From contig NZ_FNIG01000005.1 in assembly GCF_900103915.1 (NCBI RefSeq), forward strand, positions 62,001-126,000: a stretch of DNA of 64,000 bases, given 5' to 3'. Both the position numbers and the translations under genes were made by a program. Below the pieces are notes generated by a model. It was not told the DNA's origin, made no database searches, and saw only the letters and a program-made list of their open reading frames with translations. Source of the DNA: Tenuibacillus multivorans (lineage in GTDB: Bacteria > Bacillota > Bacilli > Bacillales > Alkalibacillaceae). Below, piece after piece: positions 25,501 through 34,157 of the stretch; positions within the stretch are counted from its first letter, which is position 1, and each line of letters starts with the position of its first letter.

Positions 25501-27018
25501 ATGGAAATGACGAAGGAAGCGATTACTGAAGTTGGAGACATGAAGCGTCAGCATTATGCGATGGTGATTAATGGAGAACGGGTTGAAAGCAGCTCGAGTG
25601 AGACGTTTGAAACATTTAATCCAGCAAAAGGTGAAACGATTGCGACGATTGCGAAGGCGAATGAAGCAGATACGGAAAAAGCTATCCAAGCCGCACGACA
25701 GGCTTTTGATCATGGAAAATGGCGTAAGTATCCAGTCGGGAAACGTTCGCGTGTCTTAAATAAAATCGCCGCGATTATGCGCTCGCGTTTTAATGAGCTT
25801 GTCGAAATGGAAGTGTTAAATAGCGGAAAATCCGTTGGTGCGGCACAGGTTCAGGTTAATCAGTCGATCGAGGATTTTGAGTTTTACGCTGGGGCAATTG
25901 TCGGTCACCGCGGCGAAGTTAACAATATGCCGTATGGCTTTTTTAACTATACGCATAAAGAGCCGGTCGGCGTGTGTGCGCAAATTATTCCGTGGAACTA
26001 TCCGATGATGATGGCGGCGTGGAAGATTGCACCTGCGATTGCGGCGGGTTGTTCGGTTGTGGTCAAGCCGGCATCGCTAACGCCAATTACGGCAATTATT
26101 TTAAATGAAATCTGTCATGAAGCGGGTGTGCCAGAAGGTGTCGTTAATACGGTTCCAGGGTCAGGTGCCATTGTCGGTGATTATCTGGTGAAGCATGAGG
26201 ATGTCAATAAGGTCGCGTTTACCGGTTCAACACCAACTGGTAAAGATATCATGGAAAAAGCATCGCAAACGTTAAAACGCACGACGCTTGAGCTTGGTGG
26301 TAAATCGCCGAATATCGTGTTCGAGGATGCGGATTTAGAAGCAGCGGTCGCTGGATCGTTATTTGGCATTTATTTTAATACTGGCCAGTCGTGTGAAGCA
26401 CGCTCACGCATGTTCGTCCACGAATCGATTTACGATGAGTTTATGGAACAGTTTATCGAGAAAACTGAGAAGCTAAAATCGGGTGATCCGTTTGATAAAG
26501 GGACACACCTCGGATCGATCATTAGTCGCGATCAGTTAGAAAAGATTGATGGCTATGTACAGTCGGCTATAGAAGATGGCGCGACGATTGCGACAGGCGG
26601 TAAAGAGATGCACATTGAAGGCTTCGAAAAAGGCCATTGGTATGAACCAACTGTGATTACCGATGTGACGCCGGATATGAAGGCGGTTCGTGAAGAAATC
26701 TTTGGCCCGGTTGTCGTCGTTGAAAAATTTAGCGATGAAAAAGATGTGATTAAACGTGCCAATGACACGAAATACGGGCTAGGTTCGTCGATTTGGACGA
26801 CAAATCAAGGGCGTGCAACACGCGTGGCGCACCAAATTCAAGCGGGGATTGTCATGGTGAACAGTCCATTCTCAGCGTTCCCAGGCACACCTTTTGGCGG
26901 CTTTAAAGAGTCAGGATTCGGGCGTGAGCTGACGGTCGAGACGCTTGATCTTTACATGGAAGATAAAAGTGTCCTTTCTTATTACGGATCTAAACCGCTC
27001 AACCCATTCGGTGTCTAA
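25501..27018 (+). CDS. Aldehyde dehydrogenase, NAD(P)-dependent
   Basis: This 505-residue ALDH has nucleophile Cys in NTGQSCEARSRM, general base Glu in TLELGGKSPNI, and cofactor motif FTGSTPTGKDI. In the paa pathway an ALDH domain oxidises the ring-opened semialdehyde; in E. coli it is fused to a hydratase domain as PaaZ. Here the protein has only the ALDH part, like a phenylacetaldehyde or betaine-aldehyde dehydrogenase. Position inside the operon favours the semialdehyde role, but phenylacetaldehyde is a fair alternative. The ATG has AGAGGAGG upstream. Confidence 0.85.
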   Translation: MEMTKEAITEVGDMKRQHYAMVINGERVESSSSETFETFNPAKGETIATIAKANEADTEKAIQAARQAFDHGKWRKYPVGKRSRVLNKIAAIMRSRFNELVEMEVLNSGKSVGAAQVQVNQSIEDFEFYAGAIVGHRGEVNNMPYGFFNYTHKEPVGVCAQIIPWNYPMMMAAWKIAPAIAAGCSVVVKPASLTPITAIILNEICHEAGVPEGVVNTVPGSGAIVGDYLVKHEDVNKVAFTGSTPTGKDIMEKASQTLKRTTLELGGKSPNIVFEDADLEAAVAGSLFGIYFNTGQSCEARSRMFVHESIYDEFMEQFIEKTEKLKSGDPFDKGTHLGSIISRDQLEKIDGYVQSAIEDGATIATGGKEMHIEGFEKGHWYEPTVITDVTPDMKAVREEIFGPVVVVEKFSDEKDVIKRANDTKYGLGSSIWTTNQGRATRVAHQIQAGIVMVNSPFSAFPGTPFGGFKESGFGRELTVETLDLYMEDKSVLSYYGSKPLNPFGV

Positions 27019-27048
27019 TAATCTAGTTGATAGAAAGGTAGAGTGTCC

Positions 27049-27924
27049 ATGAAGATTCAAAAGGTTACAGTCGTGGGGGCTGGCGTTATGGGGCGAGGCA
27101 TTGCTTATGTCTCGGCCCTAGCCGGCTTACCTACGACGCTGATTGATGTCTCTGAAAAACAACTGCTGGCGGCTTTTGAGCACGCTAAGAAAACCGCGGA
27201 TAAAGGTATCCAGCGGGGAAAGCTTACAGAGGCTGAGAAGCTAAAGCTACTGGATCATCTTCATACCTCAAAAGATTTGGAAGCGGCTGCTGCGGCGTCG
27301 GATCTCGTTATCGAAGCGGTTCCGGAAAAACGTGATTTAAAGCAAAACGTACTGGAGACAGCGGATGCCCATGCACCTGAACATACGATTTTAGCTTCGA
27401 ACACATCAACGATTAGTCCGACTGAGCTGGGCTCGTTTACGAAACGGCCTGAGCGTGTGGCTGTCATGCATTTTTTTAACCCCGTCCACAAAATGCGTTT
27501 AGTCGAAATTGTGAGGGGCTTGGAGACGAGTGATGAAACGGTTCACGTGATTCAACAGGTTTCTGAGCAAATGGGCAAGGAAACCGTTGAAGTGAACGAA
27601 TTCCCAGGCTTTGTGACGAGTCGCATAAGCGCATTAGTTGGAAACGAAGCGTTTCATATGCTGCAGGAAGGCGTGGCCACGGCAGAGGATATCGATAAGG
27701 CAATTAAGCTCGGCTTAAATTTTCCAATGGGTCCATTAGAGCTTGGGGACCTCGTCGGCTTAGATGCTCGACTCAATAATTTAAAGTACTTACACGAAAC
27801 CCTTGGTGAAAAGTACCGACCAGCGCCACTTTTGGAACAGTATGTGAAGGCAGGGCGGTTCGGTCGAAAATCAGGCAAGGGTGTTTACGACTATACAGAA
27901 CAAGGTGAGTTGGTTAAAAAATGA
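27049..27924 (+). CDS. paaH: 3-hydroxyacyl-CoA dehydrogenase (PaaH-type)
   Basis: This 291-residue protein has an NAD-binding N-terminus ([15 protein letters not shown]), the family signature [15 protein letters not shown], and the C-terminal helical domain ([16 protein letters not shown]). It oxidises 3-hydroxyadipyl-CoA to 3-oxoadipyl-CoA. ATG 27049 has AGAAAGGTAGAG upstream. The stop overlaps the thiolase start in ATGA. Confidence 0.92.
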   Translation: MKIQKVTVVGAGVMGRGIAYVSALAGLPTTLIDVSEKQLLAAFEHAKKTADKGIQRGKLTEAEKLKLLDHLHTSKDLEAAAAASDLVIEAVPEKRDLKQNVLETADAHAPEHTILASNTSTISPTELGSFTKRPERVAVMHFFNPVHKMRLVEIVRGLETSDETVHVIQQVSEQMGKETVEVNEFPGFVTSRISALVGNEAFHMLQEGVATAEDIDKAIKLGLNFPMGPLELGDLVGLDARLNNLKYLHETLGEKYRPAPLLEQYVKAGRFGRKSGKGVYDYTEQGELVKK

Positions 27925-29126
27925 AAGACGTTGTTATAGTTGATGCGGTTCGTACGCCAATCGGTCGGTATAAAGGTGCTTTAAAGTCTGTTCGTCCAGA
28001 TGATCTCGGGGCGATTGTCATTAAAGCGTTGATTGAGCGAAATCCAAAGTTACCCGTTGACGAGATCGAAGAAGTCATTTTAGGGAATGCCAATCAAGCC
28101 GGTGAGGATAACCGTAATGTCGCGCGCATGTCGGCACTTTTAGCTGGGTTACCTGTTCATGTTGCAGGTACGACGGTGAACCGTTTGTGTGGCTCAGGCA
28201 TGGATGCCGTCATGTCAGCAGCCCGTGCAATCGCGGTTGGTGATGGTGATATTTATATTGCCGGTGGCACGGAAAGTATGACGCGTGCACCTTATGTGAT
28301 GGCTAAGCCTGAGAAGGAATTTCCGCGTGGCAATTTGGAAATGTATGATACGACGATCGGCTGGCGCTTTACGAATCAAACATTAGATGAGATGTATGGA
28401 ACGGATTCAATGCCACAAACTGCTGAGAACGTCGCCGAACGATACGGGATTACCCGTGAGGAGCAGGATGCGTTTGCCTTTGAAAGTCAACAGCGCGCGA
28501 AGCAGGCGGTCGAACGTGATCGTTTTCAGGATGAAATCGTTCCGGTTGTTTATCGGGACCGAAAAGGAAATGAAGTGACCGTTGTGGAGGATGAACATCC
28601 GCGGCCCAATACAACGTTAGAAAAATTATCCACATTACGACCGATCTTTAACGGGGGGACGGTCACAGCTGGTAATGCGTCCGGTGTGAATGATGGTGCT
28701 TCAGCTTTGCTCATCATGAGTGCTGAAAAAGCTAAGGAACTTGGTTTGAAGCCCCTAGCCAAATATGTCGCAGGGGCAACGGCTGGTTTAGAGCCTGCTG
28801 TTATGGGACTTGGTCCAATTTATGCGACAAAAAAAGCATTGAAGCGTGCGGGTCGCTCGGTTCAAGAACTTGGCTTAGTAGAATTAAATGAAGCTTTTGC
28901 CTCGCAGTCGCTTGAATGTATGCGTCAGTTAGAGCTCGATTCTGAAAAGGTCAATGTCAATGGCGGTGCGATTGCATTTGGTCATCCACTCGGCTCAAGC
29001 GGTGCCCGTATTTTAACGACTTTAGTGCACGAGATGAAGAAGCGAGGAACGACCCACGGACTTGCGACGATGTGTGTCGGCGTCGGGCAAGGCATTGCAA
29101 CCATTGTTGAAAATATCTCGGATTAA
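27921..29126 (+). CDS. paaJ: Acyl-CoA thiolase (PaaJ / 3-oxoadipyl-CoA thiolase type)
   Basis: This 401-residue thiolase has active-site Cys in [11 protein letters not shown], His in [17 protein letters not shown] and a second Cys in [11 protein letters not shown]. In context it cleaves 3-oxoadipyl-CoA to acetyl-CoA and succinyl-CoA, and perhaps also the earlier 3-oxo-5,6-dehydrosuberyl-CoA, as PaaJ does. It is translationally coupled to paaH. Confidence 0.92.
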   Translation: MKDVVIVDAVRTPIGRYKGALKSVRPDDLGAIVIKALIERNPKLPVDEIEEVILGNANQAGEDNRNVARMSALLAGLPVHVAGTTVNRLCGSGMDAVMSAARAIAVGDGDIYIAGGTESMTRAPYVMAKPEKEFPRGNLEMYDTTIGWRFTNQTLDEMYGTDSMPQTAENVAERYGITREEQDAFAFESQQRAKQAVERDRFQDEIVPVVYRDRKGNEVTVVEDEHPRPNTTLEKLSTLRPIFNGGTVTAGNASGVNDGASALLIMSAEKAKELGLKPLAKYVAGATAGLEPAVMGLGPIYATKKALKRAGRSVQELGLVELNEAFASQSLECMRQLELDSEKVNVNGGAIAFGHPLGSSGARILTTLVHEMKKRGTTHGLATMCVGVGQGIATIVENISD

Positions 29127-29141
29127 GAAGGAGAAAACGCC

Positions 29142-29918
29142 ATGTCAACTGTTCAATTTCGAAAAGAAAAAGGAATTGGCTATATCGCGCTTAACCGCGA
29201 GGCAGCATTAAATAGTTTGAACTATGAGGCACTGAGTCAGCTTCAGGACCTGATTAATCATATTCACGTTGATCCTGATGTTAATGTTGTCATGATCACC
29301 GGGGCAGGAGGGAAAGCGTTTAGTGCGGGAGCTGATTTAAAGGAACGCAAAACGCTAACCGAGTCAGAGGTTCGTCGCAATGTTAAAGCGATTCAGGATA
29401 TGACGAACCGTTTAGCTGCATTACCCCAGCCAACGATTGCAGCCGTCAATGGCTATGCCCTTGGTGGTGGCTTTGAACTGATGCTCGCTTGTGATTTTCG
29501 GATAGCTAGGGCCTCAGCGACCATGGGCTTAACCGAAACGAGCTGGGCGATTATCCCAGGTGCAGGTGGGACCCAACGCCTACCTAGAATAGTGGGTGAA
29601 ATGAAAGCCAAGGAACTGATTTTGACCGCCAAGAAAATCACTGCAGAGGAAGCGCTTGACCTTGGAATTTTATTAAATGTCGTAGAGGCTGATGATTTAT
29701 TGTCCACTTGCGAGCAGTTGGCTTACGATATTTTAGCAAATGGCCCTGTTGCGGTCAGGCAGGCGAAATTTGCAATTAGTGAAGGTGTGAACACGGACTT
29801 GCAAACCGGGCTTGCGATTGAAGCAAAAGCCTATGAACTAACGATTCCAACCGAGGATCGGGTTGAGGCGCTCAAAGCTTTTAGCGAAAAACGCGCACCA
29901 CGATTTAAAGGAAGGTAG
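29142..29918 (+). CDS. paaF: Enoyl-CoA hydratase, crotonase family (second PaaF-like)
   Basis: This 258-residue crotonase has the oxyanion-hole motif SAGADLKERKT, the first Glu in ALGGGFELML and the second in MGLTETSWAIIPGAGG, so it looks like an active hydratase. It resembles the AUH/methylglutaconyl-CoA type in places (ITAEEALDLGILLNVV). Which of the two hydratases handles 2,3-dehydroadipyl-CoA cannot be decided from sequence. AAGAAGGAG lies upstream of the ATG. Confidence 0.87.
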   Translation: MSTVQFRKEKGIGYIALNREAALNSLNYEALSQLQDLINHIHVDPDVNVVMITGAGGKAFSAGADLKERKTLTESEVRRNVKAIQDMTNRLAALPQPTIAAVNGYALGGGFELMLACDFRIARASATMGLTETSWAIIPGAGGTQRLPRIVGEMKAKELILTAKKITAEEALDLGILLNVVEADDLLSTCEQLAYDILANGPVAVRQAKFAISEGVNTDLQTGLAIEAKAYELTIPTEDRVEALKAFSEKRAPRFKGR

Positions 29919-29934
29919 ATTTGTGCGTGAGATT

Positions 29935-30075
29935 TGAGGTTTACGCGCGACTTTTAAAATATATGCGCGACATTTTGAATTTATGAGCGAGTTTCGCAAT
30001 ATATGAGCGAATTCACCGTATTTATGAGCGACTTTTCGGATATATGAGCGACTTTTTCATTTTATGAGCGTCTTG
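29935..30075. repeat. Intergenic array F (ATGAGCG core, 20-21 bp)
   Basis: Seven units begin ATGAGCGA or a variant (ACGCGCGA, ATGCGCGA) at 29943, 29963, 29983, 30003, 30024, 30044 and 30064. It lies between two genes of the same strand, and the last unit falls 37 bp before the real start codon of the next gene. The ATGs of the units have no ribosome binding site. Confidence 0.85.
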
Positions 30076-30108
30076 CCAGCTCACTTAACATCAAAAGGAG
30101 GAATCCCT

Positions 30109-31074
30109 ATGAATCCAGTCTGTCACATGCTAAACATCGACTATCCAATCGTTCAAGGTGGGATGGGGAACATCAGTAATGCCCAGCTCACAGCCGCAGT
30201 ATCAGAAGCGGGGGGACTTGGTACGATCGGATGCGGCACGATGACGCCAGAAGAAGTTGAAGAAAAAATTATCGCAACAAAAGAACGCACCGATCGACCA
30301 TTTGCGGTCAACATCGCGATGAGTGTTTCGCCCCATGTTGACGAGCTTATTGATTTAGTGATTAAACATCACATTCCGATTGTGTCGCTTTCGGCTGGTA
30401 ATCCTGCGCCATATATTCCGCTATTACACGAACACGATATCAAGGTCATGACGCTTGTCGCATCGGTTAAGCATGCGAAAAAAGCAGAGGAAGCAGGGGC
30501 GGATCTGTTAGTGGCAGAAGGTTATGAAGCGGCAGGGATTAATTCTAATTTAGAGCTGACAACCTTTACGTTGATTCCGCAAATCGTGGAGCATGTCAAC
30601 ATACCTGTCTTAGCTGCGGGAGGTATTGGTGATGGCAAAGGTTTAGCTGCGACGCTCATGTTAGGCGCGAGTGGGGTGCAAATGGGGACGCGTTTTATCG
30701 CGACGAAGGAAGCTCCGTTTCATGATAATTATAAAGAAAAGGTTCTTGAAGCGAATGGAACGGGAACGGTGATTATTGGTAGGTCTGTCGGCCAGGTGAG
30801 ACGAATTTTAAATACACCGTATGCGCAAAAGCTAACGGATTTAGAAAAGAGTGGTTTAACGCGTGAGGAGTATCAGGACATGACGAATGAAGCCTTACAT
30901 GCTAAAGGGGCGTTGGAAGGTGATTTGGATCACGGTTTTCTTAATAGTGGGCAGGTGACTGGCCTTATACGTGATATTCCAACGGTTCAGAGATTAATTG
31001 AAAGTATGGTCAACGAAGCGTCTGAACAAATTAATCGATCCCAGTCATTGTTAAATAAAGGAATTAATTATTAG
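30109..31074 (+). CDS. Nitronate-monooxygenase/FabK-like FMN TIM-barrel protein
   Basis: This 321-residue protein starts with the family motif IDYPIVQGGMGNIS and has the FMN phosphate-binding GGIGDGKGLAATLMLGASG and GTRFIATKE. In nitronate monooxygenases and FabK a histidine follows EGxEAGG; here the motif reads EGYEAAGIN, so that residue is missing and the substrate is uncertain. ATG 30109 has AAAGGAGG 7 bp upstream; an upstream ATG at 30064 belongs to repeat array F. It may be the last gene of the paa unit or a separate one. Confidence 0.8.
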   Translation: MNPVCHMLNIDYPIVQGGMGNISNAQLTAAVSEAGGLGTIGCGTMTPEEVEEKIIATKERTDRPFAVNIAMSVSPHVDELIDLVIKHHIPIVSLSAGNPAPYIPLLHEHDIKVMTLVASVKHAKKAEEAGADLLVAEGYEAAGINSNLELTTFTLIPQIVEHVNIPVLAAGGIGDGKGLAATLMLGASGVQMGTRFIATKEAPFHDNYKEKVLEANGTGTVIIGRSVGQVRRILNTPYAQKLTDLEKSGLTREEYQDMTNEALHAKGALEGDLDHGFLNSGQVTGLIRDIPTVQRLIESMVNEASEQINRSQSLLNKGINY

Positions 31075-31100
31075 AAAATATCGATTTTTCAAATAATATA

Positions 31101-31148
31101 TTGTAATCATTATAACGTAATGATAAAATAGCGTTAAAATAACGTCAT
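31101..31148 (+). promoter_or_regulatory. Promoter with candidate PaaX operator, site 3 (phenylalanine operon)
   Basis: TTGTAA (31101-31106) and TAAAAT (31124-31129) are 17 bp apart. Overlapping them are TATAACGT (31111-31118) and AACGTCAT (31141-31148), 30 bp apart, start to start, with the same position relative to the promoter as at paaA. The next gene starts at 31515, so a long leader containing array G would be transcribed. Confidence 0.7.
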
Positions 31149-31204
31149 ATGAATCAGCTTTTTAACAAGTGCTCTGTGTTGGTTTTGAAGCGAATCGGCA
31201 CCTG

Positions 31205-31430
31205 ACATGTTCAAGGTGGAAGTAAAATCCTCCGTGAGAGGGGTTGAATTCGCCAAGATGGTTGTTCGATCCGCCAAAATGAGTAGGTCATCCGCCAAAA
31301 AGAGAGGATGATCCGCCAAAATGAGTGGGCCATCCGCCAAAAAGGAGGTTCGATCCGCCAAGATAAGCACACAATCCGCCAAAACGGGGGTGCCATCCGC
31401 CAAGGTAAGCACACATTCCGCCATTACGGA
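31205..31430. repeat. 21-bp intergenic array G (ATCCGCCAA core)
   Basis: Nine units carry TCCGCC (TTCGCC in the first), with the T at 31249, 31270, 31291, 31312, 31333, 31354, 31375, 31396 and 31417: exactly 21 bp apart. It lies between the operator-promoter at 31101-31148 and the cre site at 31481, within the likely leader of the phenylalanine operon. Confidence 0.9.
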
Positions 31431-31480
31431 TGTTAACTGTACTTTAACAGAGCGTAAGAAAAAAGATTCTTTATAAAACT

Positions 31481-31494
31481 TGAAAGCGCTTTAA
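31481..31494 (+). promoter_or_regulatory. CcpA cre site before the phenylalanine operon
   Basis: TGAAAGCGCTTTAA differs from the consensus TGWAANCGNTNWCA at one position. It lies 20 bp before the thioesterase start codon and downstream of the candidate promoter, where CcpA could act as a roadblock. Confidence 0.7.
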
Positions 31495-31514
31495 CGAAAT
31501 GGGTGAGCTATAAT

Positions 31515-31910
31515 ATGAAGCCTGGTATAGAAGTAGGGCGAACTGAAACAATTCAAGTCGAAGTAACAGATGATATGTTTGCTTCTTTTGAAGGCCACGT
31601 GGTTCACCCCGTTTATTCCACGGTAGCGATGGTCTATCACATGGAATGGGTGTCACGTAAAATCATTCTTCCGTTTCTAGAAGAACACGAAGAGGGGATG
31701 GGAGCAGCGGTTGAAATTAAGCACATTGATGCAGCACCACGTCATTCTAATGTCATTTTAACCGCAACCTTAACTGAATACCGCGACCAACAAGTCATCA
31801 CAACGGTAGAGGCTCGAAATGAGTATGGCCTAATTGGAAAGGGAAAAGTTAAACAAGTCATTTTACCGAAAGAGGTCATTCGCAATAAGACGGTATCGAC
31901 TAGCGAATGA
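31515..31910 (+). CDS. FlK-like hot-dog-fold acyl-CoA thioesterase
   Basis: This protein of about 131 residues has the pattern of the fluoroacetyl-CoA-thioesterase-like hot-dog family (HPVYSTVAMVYHMEWVSR; EGMGAAVEIKHIDAAP). It probably hydrolyses an acyl-CoA. As first gene of an operon predicted to make phenylacetyl-CoA, it may relieve CoA trapping, as PaaI does elsewhere (inference). ATG 31515 has GGGTGAG upstream; GTG 31503 is an alternative. Confidence 0.8.
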   Translation: MKPGIEVGRTETIQVEVTDDMFASFEGHVVHPVYSTVAMVYHMEWVSRKIILPFLEEHEEGMGAAVEIKHIDAAPRHSNVILTATLTEYRDQQVITTVEARNEYGLIGKGKVKQVILPKEVIRNKTVSTSE

Positions 31911-31935
31911 TTAAACTGACATGAGGAGGATGAGT

Positions 31936-33078
31936 ATGAGTTTCATAACTGCTTCATCGAAAAATGATAATTTTGCGCTTCTAGAAAAAATGTCTGAGCA
32001 CGAACAAGTGGTTTTTTGTAATGATCCTTCAACGAATCTTCAAGCTATAATTGCCATACATAGCACAAAGCTTGGTCCGGCAATTGGTGGTTGTCGTATG
32101 CATCCGTATGAAAGCTTTGATGATGCCTTAGACGATGCTTTAAGATTATCGAAAGGTATGACCTATAAATGTGCCGCGGCAGATGTCGACTTTGGCGGTG
32201 GTAAATCTGTCATCATCGGAGATCCTCAAAAGGATAAAACACCTGAATTATTCCGCGCATTTGGACAATTTGTTGATTCTCTCGGTGGCCGTTTTTACAC
32301 AGGGACAGACATGGGAACAACGTTAGATGATTTTGTTCATGCGATGAAAGAAACGAACAATATCGCTGGACTTCCAGAAGTATATGGAGGCGGTGGTGAT
32401 TCATCGATTCCAACGGCTGAAGGTGTCCTGTATGGGCTTAAGGCGACATCGAATATGTTGTTTGATCACGAAAATTTAAGCGAGGTCACGTTTGCGATTC
32501 AAGGCCTTGGTAAAGTCGGATTTAAGGTGGCTGAGCGTCTTCTTGATGAAGGGGCGACCTTGATGGTAACGGATATTAATGACACAAGCTTAAACGCCAT
32601 TCAAGAGCGCGCTCAAACGACGAATGGTTCCGTTACCATTGTCGATTCGAATGATATTTACGCACAGCCTGCCGATATCTTCGTCCCGTGTGCCTTTGGC
32701 GGCATTATCAACGATACGACGCTTAATCAGTTTCAATTCAAGGCGATTGCCGGTTCGGCGAATAGTCAGCTGCTGAAAGATGAACACGGCGTTGAGTTAG
32801 CGAAGCGCGGTATTCTTTACGCACCGGACTATATCATTAATTCCGGTGGCCTGATTCAAGTATCGGATGAACTGTACGGCGCGAATAAGGAACGCGTCTT
32901 ACACAAGACAAAAGAGATCTATAACACGATGATCAATGTTTACCAGCAAGCTGAGCTTGACCATATATCAACGGTTGTAGCGGCTAATCAGATTTGTGAA
33001 AAAATGATGGCTAACCGCGAGAAGCGCAACAGCTTTTTTAAATGGTCCAGTAGTCCGAAATGGCATATTCGACATTAA
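31936..33078 (+). CDS. pdh: Phenylalanine dehydrogenase
   Basis: This 380-residue Glu/Leu/Phe/Val dehydrogenase converts L-phenylalanine + NAD+ to phenylpyruvate + ammonia. I recognise close similarity to Bacillus phenylalanine dehydrogenases through the whole length, including [16 protein letters not shown]-like [17 protein letters not shown], catalytic-lysine [18 protein letters not shown], the NAD motif [13 protein letters not shown], and the family's C-terminal KRNSFF...PKWHIRH ending. Leucine dehydrogenases lack this tail. ATG 31936 has GAGGAGG upstream; the earlier ATG at 31921 overlaps that site. Confidence 0.9.
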   Translation: MSFITASSKNDNFALLEKMSEHEQVVFCNDPSTNLQAIIAIHSTKLGPAIGGCRMHPYESFDDALDDALRLSKGMTYKCAAADVDFGGGKSVIIGDPQKDKTPELFRAFGQFVDSLGGRFYTGTDMGTTLDDFVHAMKETNNIAGLPEVYGGGGDSSIPTAEGVLYGLKATSNMLFDHENLSEVTFAIQGLGKVGFKVAERLLDEGATLMVTDINDTSLNAIQERAQTTNGSVTIVDSNDIYAQPADIFVPCAFGGIINDTTLNQFQFKAIAGSANSQLLKDEHGVELAKRGILYAPDYIINSGGLIQVSDELYGANKERVLHKTKEIYNTMINVYQQAELDHISTVVAANQICEKMMANREKRNSFFKWSSSPKWHIRH

Positions 33079-33100
33079 TCACGTTTTGGGGGTGTCCGAG

Positions 33101-34156
33101 ATGGAAAAACAATTTCCAATCAAGAAGATTATCGATGATCAGGGCAATTTAATCGATTCACAATATGAAGGCGAGATAGATCAGGAACTCGTTCAACAGC
33201 TTTATTACCATATGCTACGGATTCGATTGTTTGATCGGAAAGCGATTAGCCTGCAACGGCAGGGGCGCATTGGTACGTATCCGCCGTTTGAGGGGCAAGA
33301 AGCATCGCAGGTTGGGAGTGTTTTAGCTTTAGGAAACGATGATTGGGTTTTTCCGACTTATCGTGATCACGGGGCGACGTTAACCTTTGGAGCGGACATG
33401 ATGAGGACATTTTTATATTGGAACGGACGATCAGAAGGTGTGATCCCACCTGAGGGGAAAAACATTTTTCCAGCAGCGGTGCCGATTGCGACGCAAATTC
33501 CGCATGCAGTTGGAACAGCCTGGGCAGAAAAACGGAAAGACACGAGCAATGTAGCAATCGCCTACTTTGGGGACGGCGCAACGTCAGAAGGCGATTTTCA
33601 TGAAGGATTAAACTTTGCGAGTGTATTCCAAACGCCAACGATTTTATTTAATCAGAATAACCAATATGCTATATCCGTTCCGGTTGAAAAACAAATGCAT
33701 TCAGAAACGATTGCGCAAAAAGGGTTAGCCTATGACATTCCAAGTGTTCGAATTGATGGGAATGACTGTTTTGCGGTTTACTTTGAAACGAAAAAAGCCG
33801 TAGAGCGAGCACGAAATGGCGAAGGGCCGACACTTATTGAGGCGGTTACGTGGCGAACTGGAGCTCATACGACAGCGGATGATCCAACGAAGTATCGTCC
33901 TGATGGGCAAGGTGAGAATGTGATCAATCCGGTTGAACGATTAGAACATTATATGAAGCATCATGACTTTTGGGATGAAGCTTGGGTAACTAAGATTGAA
34001 AACGAATTAACCAATGAGGTTGAAGCGGCCGTTGAAGCGATGGAACAATATCCGAAGCCAAATCCTGAAGATTTATTTGACCATGTCTTTCAGAACAACC
34101 CAAAACAGCTAGAGGAACAAAAACACGCATATCTTGAGCATCTAGGGAGGGTGTAA
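33101..34156 (+). CDS. 2-oxoacid dehydrogenase E1 component, alpha subunit
   Basis: This 351-residue subunit has the thiamine-diphosphate motif GDGATSEGDFHEGLNFA...NNQYAIS and the RQGRIGTYPPFEGQEA start typical of PdhA/BkdA. With E1beta it would decarboxylate a 2-oxoacid and acylate the lipoyl group of E2. Sequence class alone would allow pyruvate or branched-chain oxoacids; the gene right after phenylalanine dehydrogenase suggests phenylpyruvate. ATG 33101 follows GGGGGTG. Two bases separate it from E1beta. Confidence 0.9.
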   Translation: MEKQFPIKKIIDDQGNLIDSQYEGEIDQELVQQLYYHMLRIRLFDRKAISLQRQGRIGTYPPFEGQEASQVGSVLALGNDDWVFPTYRDHGATLTFGADMMRTFLYWNGRSEGVIPPEGKNIFPAAVPIATQIPHAVGTAWAEKRKDTSNVAIAYFGDGATSEGDFHEGLNFASVFQTPTILFNQNNQYAISVPVEKQMHSETIAQKGLAYDIPSVRIDGNDCFAVYFETKKAVERARNGEGPTLIEAVTWRTGAHTTADDPTKYRPDGQGENVINPVERLEHYMKHHDFWDEAWVTKIENELTNEVEAAVEAMEQYPKPNPEDLFDHVFQNNPKQLEEQKHAYLEHLGRV

Positions 34157-34157
34157 C

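Noticed and set aside
30064-30108. ATG at 30064 as start of the nitronate-monooxygenase-like gene
   Set aside because: This ATG is part of repeat unit seven of array F and has no ribosome binding site; ATG 30109 has AAAGGAGG.
31134-31424. 96-codon minus-strand frame across array G
   Set aside because: Same artefact of 21-bp repeats; it also runs against the operon and covers the repeats only.
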